A stretch of DNA of 43,897 bases from a virus. Both the position numbers and the translations under genes were made by a program. Shown here piece by piece: positions 6,899 through 18,800 of the stretch (the first letter of the stretch is position 1; each line of letters opens with the position of its first letter). A model generated the notes under the pieces. It saw only the letters and a program-made list of their open reading frames with translations, was not told the origin of the DNA and searched no databases. The stretch is from positions 1-43,897 of IMG/VR virus record IMGVR_UViG_3300025115_000022; one strand, written 5' to 3'.

Positions 6899-9889
6899 TT
6901 ACGGGTTGCGCGGGTCTCCTTCACCCTCTCTACGCTCTTTCTTCTTTTTGTCCTCGCTAGAGGGGTCGTCCTTTTTGTACGCTTCCCTGGCCCCGAAGGC
7001 GTGCTTCACGAATGTCTCGGTCCTGTCGCTCCATGTCTTGGTATCGCCAGCCAGGTCGTACTCGTTCAGGTCCCTCCACGTTGAGAACCCGTTCCTGAAG
7101 TGCCTGGCCATCATGTTCAGGTTGTCCGAGACATCGGTGTAGTCCTCGTCCTCCTCAAAGCCGATCATCTTCGGGTCCCTGTTGATGCCCGTGATGTACT
7201 GCACGGCCATCTGGGAGTCGCTGGGGAGGTCACCACGCTCGTGGAACATCTGAAGCGCGGCGACATTGGCAGCCCACATCATCTCCCTCAGCGGAGGGCC
7301 AGTGAAGATCTGCCAGAAGGCACCACCGTAGTTGTTCCACTTGCGGTCGTTCGGATCCTTTGAGGTCGCCTTGGCGATGAACTTGCCGACTTCGGTGGCA
7401 TCGTTGCGGAAGTACCCCATGGCACGACCACCGAGGATACCCTTCTCGCGTTCCAGGAAGACACCCAGGCCCATCAGTCCGATCATCACGGAGATGTAGG
7501 CGGCCCTGGGATTGACCACGAAGCCTGCAGCCTTTTCATCCGGCGTAGGCTTAAACCAATCTGGAGATGCCTTCATCTCGTGGTACATGCGGACGGCATT
7601 CAGGGCCAGCTCAGTGTTCTGGCCAAGGCTGTACTGGCGGAACAGGGTTGACAGCTTGCCAAGCTGGAAGCCGCCCAGCTTGACATCCTCAATGGAGTGA
7701 CGGGCAAGGGCATCGTACTCCATCTGGGTACGTCGCACGAAAGTCAGGCCCTTCTCGAGAGCCTCGATCTCCTTGACCTTGATCAGCTGGCTGTCGCGCT
7801 CATTCTTTGTCCCATTGAGCTTCGCCTTGTCGAGGCCGTAGTGCTTGATGATGGCTTCGGGAATGTGGAGACCCTCCTCGAACAATGGGGCGATCTCCCT
7901 GTCGACGTAGTTGAGGGCCTGGATGGCGGCCAGATCAAAAGCCTGGTTGCGAAGCATGTTCTCCACAGCAGTCCACGGCAACAATGCGATCTCAGCGCCT
8001 TTTTGAACTGCTTCGTTGGCCTTGCTGGAGAATCGCCCTTCAACCAACGCTGCTTGCTGCCGCTCTTCACTCGCATACAACCGTGCGAGCTGTCGGTCCT
8101 TCAGCAACCCAAGGATGCCAACACCCGTAACTCCGGCATCGTCAGCAGTACCATCGAACAGGACAGAAGAGCTGAGCTTGATGTTGTAGTCCCTTTTCAG
8201 GGTCTCCAGGAAGCTCTTGACCTGCCCTTTGTTCGTCATCAGCTGACCCATCAGCTGAGCGTATCTGTAGCCACCCAGTTTGGTAGAGATCTGCGCTTGT
8301 GCTTCAACAGCGTTCTTAACGGAACCAGCAATACGAACACCACCAAGCAGGGCCCCGGTAGCAAAGGCGAGAATGGCGGAAGACGAGTTGTGTCCAGCAC
8401 CATGGCTCTGGGTTCCGATCAGCTTGCTGCGGATGTGCTGTGCATACTTCTCCATGGCTCTGGTGTATGCCACCAGCTCCATCGAGTTGTTGTTCATCGC
8501 CACTTCATGGATGCCGGACAGGTAGTCTGACACGATCAGATGGAACTTTGCCACATGGTTCGAGTGCAACATGCTCTGCATGTAGGTTCGCATCACAGTG
8601 GTGATGTCGAAGTTGCGGATGTCCTCTGGCATCTCGCCTTGGCCTCGGCTCCTGGTGAAGGAGCTCTGGCTGCCGATGGCCTGTCTGATGATGTTCAGGG
8701 CATCAGTGGAGTTGTTGGCCAGCTTGACATCATCCACCATGTCTTTGAGTGTCTTGACCAGGGACACTGGGTTCATCTCGACAACGGCCTTGCGCGTGAA
8801 GTAGCCATCCTGGACGATACCCATGTCGGTGATCATCCTCGTCACATCGGCGACATCCTGCTCATCTCCACCAGCACGCCTGACCTCACGAACCACGACA
8901 TCTCTGATCGTTTTGACCGTGTCCTGGCCGATATCTCGGTAGACCTTGTTGGCCGCCTCAATCTTCTCAACAAGTGAGTTGACCTTGACGGCGCTGACAC
9001 GGTGCTTCTTGGCAACAGTGCCGAGCTCGCCCCTGTAGGCGTCGTCGCTTATGGCCTTTTTCTCAATCAGTCGAACGATGTCACGATTCAGGCCAGCGCC
9101 GATGTTGGAGGTACGCTCGTCCTGCCCTTCACGCTGCGCGTACAAGAGGCTACGCTGTTCCCACAGGGCATCTTCTTTCTCCTTCAGCTGCTTGTCTTGG
9201 CCGTCTTCCTCCCACTCGGCCTTCTTCTCCTTCTTGGCAACAGCTCTTGCCTGGCGAAGGGCATTGATCCGCTGCAGCTCGTTGTCGATCCTGCGGGCTT
9301 CCCTCATGTCGTTGCGGTAGGTGTCACCACCGAGATCCTTGATGGCGGTGTTGAGCTCTCCGATGACCTGTGAGGCCCTGTTCATCTTGGCCACATGATT
9401 GGACTGCTGGCGAGTGACATTGTCCCACAGGCGCTGTCCGTTGTACATCTTCGTGGCTACCCAGAACCTGCCGGTTACCGGCATGGCCAGATGCCAGAAC
9501 TTCTTCATGCCTGGGAGCTTTGACACATCGACGTTTTGGATGCCGCGAGCCTGGTCGATGATCTTGCGACCATCTTTCATGGCCTTTTCAGCCGTTGACT
9601 CGAGCTCCTTGAGCCGTCCTTCGATGCGGGCGTACTCTGCATTTGAGAACAGCTGGTTGCCTGGATTGCGAGAAACCTCGCTGACCATGAACCAGTCGAT
9701 AATGCTGTTGAGCTGGGCATCCGAAGGCGGCTTGCCATTGAAGGTCATGCCAATCGCCCAGCGGACAAGCTCGGGCACTTCACCCTTGCCGATGATTCTA
9801 TCCTTGATGGCCTGATGGCGTCGGCCAGTTTCAAGGATGTCGTCGTCAATCTTGGTGACGCCGTTGCTGCTTTTTCCACAAGGGTCCAC
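6899..9889 (-). CDS. Large internal virion/ejection protein, 996 aa
   Basis: The last gene of the leftward structural operon. GTG 9889 follows AAGGAG, which overlaps the stop of the giant gene. The product is mainly helical. Residues about 200-270 are a highly charged coiled coil (RAVAKKEKKAEWEEDGQDKQ). Two hydrophobic stretches lie near 503-523 (AILAFATGALLGGVRIAG) and 797-815 (AYISVMIGLMGLGVFLE). The C-terminus is a polar Lys/Glu tail. The layout suits an internal head protein that enters or crosses the membrane with the DNA. No enzymatic motif was recognised. The assignment rests on position and composition. Confidence 0.68.
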   Translation of the reverse strand: MDPCGKSSNGVTKIDDDILETGRRHQAIKDRIIGKGEVPELVRWAIGMTFNGKPPSDAQLNSIIDWFMVSEVSRNPGNQLFSNAEYARIEGRLKELESTAEKAMKDGRKIIDQARGIQNVDVSKLPGMKKFWHLAMPVTGRFWVATKMYNGQRLWDNVTRQQSNHVAKMNRASQVIGELNTAIKDLGGDTYRNDMREARRIDNELQRINALRQARAVAKKEKKAEWEEDGQDKQLKEKEDALWEQRSLLYAQREGQDERTSNIGAGLNRDIVRLIEKKAISDDAYRGELGTVAKKHRVSAVKVNSLVEKIEAANKVYRDIGQDTVKTIRDVVVREVRRAGGDEQDVADVTRMITDMGIVQDGYFTRKAVVEMNPVSLVKTLKDMVDDVKLANNSTDALNIIRQAIGSQSSFTRSRGQGEMPEDIRNFDITTVMRTYMQSMLHSNHVAKFHLIVSDYLSGIHEVAMNNNSMELVAYTRAMEKYAQHIRSKLIGTQSHGAGHNSSSAILAFATGALLGGVRIAGSVKNAVEAQAQISTKLGGYRYAQLMGQLMTNKGQVKSFLETLKRDYNIKLSSSVLFDGTADDAGVTGVGILGLLKDRQLARLYASEERQQAALVEGRFSSKANEAVQKGAEIALLPWTAVENMLRNQAFDLAAIQALNYVDREIAPLFEEGLHIPEAIIKHYGLDKAKLNGTKNERDSQLIKVKEIEALEKGLTFVRRTQMEYDALARHSIEDVKLGGFQLGKLSTLFRQYSLGQNTELALNAVRMYHEMKASPDWFKPTPDEKAAGFVVNPRAAYISVMIGLMGLGVFLEREKGILGGRAMGYFRNDATEVGKFIAKATSKDPNDRKWNNYGGAFWQIFTGPPLREMMWAANVAALQMFHERGDLPSDSQMAVQYITGINRDPKMIGFEEDEDYTDVSDNLNMMARHFRNGFSTWRDLNEYDLAGDTKTWSDRTETFVKHAFGAREAYKKDDPSSEDKKKKERREGEGDPRNP

Positions 9890-9898
9890 GGTTACTCC

Positions 9899-12800
9899 TT
9901 AGGGCGTGCCGCAGTTCTTACCAGTCCGCTGCTGCTCTTCGGACTTCGCTTCACGGTTCCGCTGTGCCTGGCTGTTGATCATCTTCTGTTCGATGGAGAC
10001 ATCGGGCTCACCCTTCTTGAAGACCAAGGCGGCCTTCACAGAAGGGTCGGTCATGGCCCTGGTGACAGCACCAAGAGCCCTGCTGAAAGAACCGACGGCT
10101 TCCTTGGTGGCATCAATCCGCTGATTGGCGTCAAGGTACTCGACTTTGGTTCCTTCCTTCGTGGCAATGACGTTCTTGCGCTCTTCGACAATCGTCCTGA
10201 CATCAGCACGCTCGGTAATCAGGCCGTCACGGAGGTCAGCGCCAATAGTAACTTCACTGTCACCGAGATCAGCGATTGACTCGAGGCCCATGCCACGGAG
10301 CATCGATCCCTGGTCAACTTTAATCCAGATGTTGACCGCTCCGCCACGCCAGTCTTCAAGGTTCAACACGTTGGTGAAGGCCTCGGTCAGGAGGGAATTG
10401 GCTCCCCTGACAGGACGGCCAATCGCCACCGATACAATATCGTCCTCAAACTCGTTGAGCTCTCTTGTTGAGTAGCGGCGGATCATGTTCTGCCTGGCGG
10501 CCTCAAACACGGGATTATCAATCGGGAGATACTGCAGCGAGTGACGTACCATCATTCGCTGTTCCCCGATACGACCATCGAAGTCGGTCATGGCCTGGAA
10601 CTGCTTCAGAATCCCCTGGGACCCGATGACGTTGCCGCTTGAGAACGCCTCGGAATACACCATGGCGTTGATGGTGTATGCGTCCATGATGCTCTTGGCG
10701 ACATTGGCATCGTAGTCGGCAACAGCCTTGATCAGGTAGTTGGCCACAGGCTTGTAGGCCGTGGTCCTCTGCCCGTTCAAGTAGTAGTAGGCGTTGGCTG
10801 CCGGGATCAGGATCCTGGCGGCAATGTCTTCAGTGTGCCTGCCATCAGGGTCGATCTGCCTCATCAGATTCTCGACCAAGAGGTTGGTAATCTGCTGGGC
10901 GTACTCGGGCCTGATGCCTTCATCGCCGCCCTTGCCGCTCATGGCCTTGCCCCAAACCGCCGAGATCTGGCCAAGCATCCTGGCCACCGCGTTGTCCACC
11001 TGCTTGGACTGGTCGCCATCGAACGTGTCCTCGATGTTGGCCAGCGTCGTCTTCATGGCGTATCCGGCAATCGTGCTGTCACGGAGCTTTCGCAGGACGT
11101 CCTGTCCGAAGCCATTTTTGCCGGGGACAATGGTCGGGAACTTGCCATCGTTCGACCAGGTAACGGCCCTGGTGAGGATGCCTTCGAGCTGCTTGATCTC
11201 ACGGTCGTAGTAGGAGCCAGCCCCACCAGCCTTGGCCCTCATCCCCTGCAGCCTGGACAGCTCTTGCCTGAGCGAAGACTCGTTCTCGATGGCCTCGAGC
11301 ATGCTGAGAAGCTCATAATCGTCGGCAGCCCTGCGGGCCGTTTTGGGCGCTTCCTTGTCGGGATCAACGCCCATGGTCGAGGCATTCTTGTTCAGAACAT
11401 CACCGATCTCCACCGTCCACTGGTTCACGGCGTCAATGAAGGTGCGGTTCTTCTTGAACTCGAACCTGAAGCCCCTGTTGGTTCCGTCCGTGCTCTGCGA
11501 GACAAGCCGAGGGTCGCCCCTTTCCTGACCACCATTGATGTGGATCAGGTACTTGACCAGCTTCTCGCCAGACAGCCTGGCGTCGGGGTTTCCGAGGATG
11601 TCGACGTAGTTACGGGCCATCCTGATCCGCTCAGACGGAGTCCTTGCAATCACCTTGTTACCGTCACGACCGTCACGCATCAGGGCAGAGCCGTTGACAA
11701 TGAGGCCCATGACGTCGTTCAGAACGCCTCTGTCGAACTCATTCAGCGGCTGGTCTTGATCGCTCCTGACGTTGTTCTTGCTCATGGCATTCTTGACGTA
11801 CATGTTGCCGAAGATCAGATCAAGGACGTTCACCTTGTCGAGGCTGATCTCCTCGTTCACGCCGGAAGAATTCCTGACAGTCACCTTCGAGTCGGACAGG
11901 AAAGAGCCAGGGGTGTCCAGCACCGCCTGGGTGACAGTGTAAATCTGCTGCCAGCGGTCCATGAAGTCCCACTGAGAGGTCTGCAGATCGCCGACAGGCC
12001 TGATGATGTACTCCTCGTTGTTGTCGATGTAGCGGAACGAGTACTCGCCACCCATCATCTTCTCGAGGGCACCTCTGGCCGAGATCAACTGTCCCTTCAT
12101 GGCAGCAGCGGTAGCTTGGTCGGCGATGTACTTCAGGTACTGGTTATCGGCACCCCACGGATCCGACTTCACCAGCGGAGAGAAGGCGGTTTTGGTCTTG
12201 CCATGCTGGTCGCCAAGAGGACCGATGATGTTCTTCAGGCGAACGGCCTCACCAAGGGCAGTGCGGGGCATGGCCCAGGTGTACTTGAAGGTGTCGAAGT
12301 CGTAGTCGCCTTCCATCTGCTCGACAACGTCACGATGGTTCATGACAGCGAGTCCGCCCTCTTCAGGGTCCAGGAACCCACGCATCATGAAGGCAACGGT
12401 GTCGTTCAGGCGGGCCGAAGGAGACCGCTGGGCAGTGCCAATGATCCCCCATGCCACTGGGGTTTCGCCGTCGAAGTCAACGACATCACGCACGGCACCC
12501 CTGGGATCATTCACGGGGTCACTGGGTCTGGAATACCGACGGTTGAGCTCGAACCCACGGTAGGGGTTCTTGGGATTGCTGCGGTCGCCAGCGATCCGGT
12601 ACCCGAGCAGGGATGTGAAGAAGCCCATGAGGTCTTCGTTGTACATCTCCAGCTGCTTGTTAGAGCCACGAGGAGTCGTCCAGCGGCGATTGCTCGTGTT
12701 CCGGCCAGCGGCCCTGCCAGCGTTCCTGGAGTGCGCGTAGTAGGCCTGCAGGAGCTCGTTGCCGAACCTGCGGGCAAGGTCTTCGCCGCCCCTGGTGCTG

Positions 12801-15800
12801 GTCAGTTTGACCAGACCATCGACAATCCCCCTGACGGTACCTTCGATATCCTCGATGCTCTTCCCGGACAGGACCTCGACAACACCGTCATTGGCAATCT
12901 TGAGGGCTTTATCGAGCCTGTCGGCATCAATGTGCCTCAGGTCACCCGTGCCAATGTTGCCCTGTCGGTCATAAGGAGAGAACAGCTCCAGAATGGGAGC
13001 CACCTCAGTGGCGTTCATGTTGCGGCCACTGCCCCAGAGACCACCAGCCCAGACGTCCTCAAGGACATTGGCGAGGAATCCGCTTACCGTGTGATGATTC
13101 TGAGCAGCCCTGTTGGGGCCGCGTTCGACCTGCCTGGTGGATCTCTTGAACTTGTCCAGGATCCCCATGTGGTTGATCGTGGTCTGTCCGCGAGCCACGG
13201 CCCTCTGACCGCCAGTAGAAGACGGGGATGCCTGCGATGCGTAGTTGTCGGCATTCCCGTACTCGAACGTATCGTGCGCGTGATCCGCACTATCCAAAGC
13301 AGTGTAGTCCCTGATGCCCCTGAAAGTGTGCCTGCCGGTAGCGGGGTCGTAATCCCACTCGACGAACCTGGTACGCTGGATGCCCATGAAGCCCTGTCTG
13401 AGGTTGACGAGGGTTCGGCCCATCTGGACACCGCCGACCATATGACCAGACTTCAGCGAGAAGCTGTAGTCAGGACGCAGGGCTGAGGTGCCCCCATGGA
13501 AGGTGTAGCCCTTGTAGAGCCTGTCCTGAACCACCTTGAACAGGCGTTTCTCGACCTCGCCCTTCCAGATCGGGCTGGGAGACCCATAGGGGTTGCCAAC
13601 CATGGCAAACTCAAGCAGCGATGCCGTATTGTTCAGGTGGTCTTCGGGTTTGTGAGTGGCGTCGAAGCCACCACCGCCATCGTCATCCAGCTTCATCTCG
13701 AACAGGGCTCGGGCCAGGTTCATGTCGCCGATCCTGTAGCCAGCCACCTTGGCAGCAAGGCTCAGGACGCTGTTGACCGGGAACATGTCAGCGTCATCAA
13801 GCATGGCCTGGATACCAGCAGCAGACCAGCCCTGCGTCATCTGTCCAGTCATGATCGACTGGGTCTGGCCAGGGTCGAACATGTTCTGGAACTTGATGTC
13901 GCTGGTCGAGAGCGTCAGCACGTTCGGGTCGTTGGCCATGAATTCGACGTTACCGCCAGGGTCACGACGAAGCATGTGGGCGGCCTCAGCGAAAGTGACG
14001 GTGGAGGAGGCACCGTTGGAGCCTACGAACCTGACCATGCTGCCGACCTTCGGAGTGCCCAGCTTGGTGCTCGACATCGGGATGATCATGGCCACCCCAA
14101 GCCTGTCAGCCAATCTGGAGTTCTGCTCCGGCATGGCGGTGATCAGCGTCTTGGTCAGCAGGTTCTCTCCGGGGCGAGTGTTCATCTCGCCATGGATGAA
14201 GCCCTTGAACGCGCCAAAGTGCATCCTGCGCCGACTCTGGCTTCCGTCAAGGCCCCTGGTGCTGCGGTTCCACATTTCACTGGCCTGGTCAGGGTCGAAA
14301 CCCTCGACCATGGTGAGGATGTCCAGCATCCACGGCTGTGCATTGAGGTTGCCATCGAGGCCCTCAATTGCCCCAATCCTTCCCCACTCTTCTTCATGGA
14401 CGATGGCGGCCTTGATCCTGTAGGACCCGTCAGCGTCCCTGTAGAGGCCAGTCTCGTTGCCAGTCATGTATCTGCGGCGGATAGCTTCCGCCACGGACAT
14501 GCTGAAGGCGGCGTTGTCGATGGGCCTGTAGGAGTCGCTGGCAATCTGCGTGTACCGCTTCAGAACCTTGGTATCACCAGTGGAGTCAACCAGACGATTC
14601 CGGCCATGGGCCACGGCGCGGATCATCATGGTGTAGATGTTGCCGACCTCGGCTTCGGTAACATGGCCAGCCCTGATGGCGTCACGGAAGTCCGCGTGGC
14701 CCTCTTGCCTCATTCGAGCAGCCACGCCCCTGTACTGGGCGGCGAATTCGGCCAGGTTGGTACCGTCGAGGTTACCAAAGAGAGCATCGGTCTGGGCCAG
14801 GAAGGCGTCCATCTCTGCCTTGGTCTGGGCCATCCTGATGAGCAGGATCTTGGAGTCACCGAACCGCATCAGCCACAGCGGACGACTGTCGTCCATGGCC
14901 CAGCCTTTTTCATAGGTGGCCGCAACAGCGTTCATCTCAAGAACATTTGGACCATCCCCACTGGGGTTGGAAAGACCAAATTTCAGGAAGTCCCTGGCCA
15001 AGGCAGAAAGGGTGCCATCGGTGTAACCATACGTCAGACTGCGGCCAGTAGTCTCGTCATGGTCGTTGAGCTCCAGGCTGTTACCCCTGTCTGGGCCAAG
15101 GAAGCCCTCAGCCAAGTCACCAAACTCGTCGACCATGGTCCTGGAGCGGTAGTCGTACCGCCCTGAGTAGTTGCCCTTGGTGACACCAACGGGCTTGGGG
15201 GTCGCCTGGGTGGCACTTGCCGACTCAATGACCCCATCCACGGTCCCAACCTCACCACCAAAGGGAGTATCGGCATCGGCGATATCGATCCTCTTGGCAT
15301 GGGTACGAGTCAAGACAGTGTAGGCCCTGCGATTCACCAGCTGGGAGAACAGACCAATGTGGTCCGTGCGAGACATGCCAACGAGCGTATCAAACACGGC
15401 GCTCTGCACAAGGGGGCTTCCCTGTCTGCTGCCGATGTCCATAAACGTCGAAGCAGTGGCCTTGATGATGTCGTTCAGCATGGCTTCACCGCCGTACTGC
15501 CCGGTACCATCGTACTTGCGGTGAACGGCACGGAGAGCCTCAGTGACCTCAGCAGTCAGCGCTGCACGGCCAACAGTACCGACCCGCATCTTGTCGAACA
15601 GCTTGAGGATCGAGGTACCACGGCTGATGGAGCTCTTGTGCGAGAAGAGATCCAGGTTGTTCAGGTAGTTGACGTTCTTGTGGACGTCGCCGACCCAGTC
15701 CCTGAACAGGTTGGCCTCTTCTCCCATGCCGAGGTCGAGCTTCTCGAGCCTGTCGAACGCCTTCTTCAAGGACTCCTGTGTGACCTTGCGAAGCTCCAGC

Positions 15801-18800
15801 TTCGGTACACGCTTGCCGTCCTCTGTGACCCACTTGATGGTACCGATGCCCTGAATGGCGGCACGAAGCCTGGCCATCGAGGAAGCGGAGCCGCTACGGA
15901 CCAGGTAATCGATCTGGCCCAGGAACCAGTCGGCCCTCTTGGCCACCTCGGCATCGTCCTTATATGCCCTGGATCCCTTGATCTGCTTGGTCATGCTATC
16001 GACGAACCTCTGCCTGCGCTCAGGAGCGACATCACGCAGAGGAGCAAGCACCTCACGCAAGATCGGCATCCCTCCAGCCTTGAAGAGGTTGGTCTTCAGT
16101 GCCGTGGGGGTGCCATCGGCCTTGCCAGTATCGGTGTGCCAGCCCCTGTAGTAGCCAGCATCGATCAGGCTCTGGCCCATCTCCGTGTAGGCATCGAGAT
16201 CAAAGCCATAGTACTCCTCAATGGCTTCCTTGATCAGCGTGTCCTTGACGCCAGGATCTCGTCCCTCGGCCTCAGCCGCCTCCATCTCCTTGACGACCTT
16301 ATCGACCAGGAATTGCTTCAGCTTGGACTGATGCTTCCCCTTGCCGAGGATCGGCAGGGTTCTGTAGTTCGCCAGGTCGACCTCAGAAAATCTGTCACCA
16401 AGACTCCTGCGAAGGAGATCGGCAAGGGTTCTTGTGGACATCTTGGCGAGATCGCCGATGTTGCCGAACTGCTCGTTCAGCTCTGGGTCAAGGTCGGAGC
16501 GGATGATGTCGGCCACGGTCAGCAGCCGTTCGCCAAGGCGTCCGTCGGACACAGACAGCTTGTAGACCTTGATCGCGGCTCTGGCAAGAGCCTGCGACTC
16601 GGACATGTTCATGTCCTTCAGGGCGTAGATGTCCCTGAGGATGGCCGCTGCCTGGGCCCTGGTGCCAACGTAGACACCAGCATCCATCAGGGCACCGAAC
16701 AGGCCACCACTGCGAGAGCCCTGGGACTGCTCGTAGATGGGGTTGTAGTCTGCGCCCTCGCCAGGGATTTGGGAGTTGTCACCATTCCAGAGCTTGTTGA
16801 GGTCGAACGTACCGCCAAGCCTGCGCTCGTCGTAGTCGGACATCTTGTTGATGACTTCGTTTTGCCCGACAGCCTCAACAGAGGCGACATGCACGCCATC
16901 CATGCTCGCCAGCATGTCGTAGAGCCACCTGAACTGGATGGCCTTGATGCGGTCGATCTCGGAGCCCTGCATCATCTCGTCGAGGAAGGCGTCATCAACT
17001 GGACGGAGGATGTCATTGCCAGCAATACCGCCCAGCTTGCCAGTGAAGAACAGGCCAGAGGCCTTGGCAGCGGCTATGATTGCCCTGCGGTCCAGCAGGA
17101 CCTTCGACGGGTCCTTGGTCGCCATGCCCATGGGCGTTCCGAAATGGAACAACTCAGCAGCCGTATGCCTTCCAACAGCGCCCAAGGCGTCCAGCAGGTT
17201 GTTCTTGAGCGAAGACCCCTGGTCGCCGAAACGCATCTTGGAGACGTCGATACCGATCTCGGCAAGGTCAGCATGCAGAGCGTCGAGGATCTCCTGGACG
17301 AACTCAACACCCTTGCCGTCCTCGGTCATCATCTTGCCCTTGCGGAGGTAATCGCCACTTCTGTCCACTCGCATGGCAATGTTCGGGATGTCGTCAAGGA
17401 CGCTGATGCGGCTCGGCAGAGCGCCAAGCAGGTCGAAGATGTCGGCAATCGCCACATTGACTGCATCCTGGCCCTCGAACTGGAAAAACGAGAGCTTATT
17501 CGGCAGCCCCATGTGCAACACGGATTGGCCATCTTTGGCGATTAGCTCACCAGCACGCTGGACGGCAGCAATGGCCTTCGAGGTTGTCTGATAGAGCTCC
17601 ATTCTGGCGGCCTGGTAGATCTTCTCGATCTTCAGCTTCTCGCCAGGGCTGTACAACCCGCGATCAGCGAGAACCTTCTTCAGGCCATGGAGGACATGGC
17701 CAAGGAACTCGCCCTTGTTCGGCATCTCCCGGATCTTCTTCATGTAGTCTTCGCGCTGATCGGGACGAGTGCCATCCTCGAGGGTGAACTCGCTGCCCAT
17801 CTTCACGCCAGAATTGATCAGTGAGGCGAAGACCTTCTCGGCAATGGCAAGCTCGTCGTAGGTGACCTCCATGCCCGTCTTGGGCTTGTCAGATCCCTCG
17901 AACTCGTAGGGAATGGTCTCGTATGCCTTTGCGGCCGCGAGGTTCTCAAAGCCACCTGGGAGAAGCTCAAGGTTCGCCTCGCCAATGGGCTTGGCAATCT
18001 GGGTGCCCCCTCTGGCAACCGAAAGGGCGATCTGCTGTCCGAGTTCCCTGGTGAGCTTGTTCACCGAACCAAGAGCCACTCTGGTCAGCAGGTGGTCAGA
18101 GTCAGGCTCGGGAACATTGATGGCCATGAAGCTGTCGGTGTCACCACCGTTCTGGTACAACTGAGCCTGGATCGCGTTCAGATCATGGCGGATACGAAGC
18201 CACCGAGGCGGCTTCCGCATGGGCTTGCCGTCCTTGTCAATCAGCCCATCCCTGAGGCTCATCGGAACGCCCGTGGCATACCTGAGATTGGCACCAGCCA
18301 TCCAGGAGAAGGCACCGTGGGTCAGGACACTGCTAACCTCATCGGGCGTCATGCCATCCTCGGCCAGGTTCCGCATGAGGTGGATGCCGCCAGTCTCCAT
18401 GAAGATGGCACCGGAGGTCAGGAGGCTCCTCGTGAGGTCCTCGACAAGCGCACCCCTGGCTATATTCTTCATGATATTGACCAGGACTTCGGTATCCTGC
18501 GCCATGGCCTGGATGATGCGCTCCTGGGCGGCCTGAACGACCTTAGAGGCCGGATCGCCACTGTGCAGCAGCTCCAGGTCGGCATCGGAAATGGCAGCGC
18601 CAAGCCTGGACTTGGAGAAGATTCCAGTCGACCAGCCGTTGATGAACCGCTTGGAGTGCTCACGAGCCAAGGCAGAGACCCAGGCCAACTGCTTGGGCGT
18701 CAGCTTCTCCAGGCGGCCACGAGTCTGATCAATCAGCTTGCGGGCAGACTTCTCGCCCATGGGAAGATGAGAAGACATCGAAGAGCGGACGGACTTCAGG

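Noticed and set aside
6890-6905. Terminator at the convergent junction
   Set aside because: Only the 13-base palindrome GTAAGTAACTTAC is present, too short and AT-rich to be a convincing terminator.
10835-13486. 883-codon open plus-strand frame opposite the giant gene
   Set aside because: It mirrors the GC-rich codon pattern of the giant gene, has no ribosome site, and its product is Val/Asp/His-rich nonsense without domains. The same holds for the long plus frames at 13496-15166, 15299-17545 and 18092-20008.
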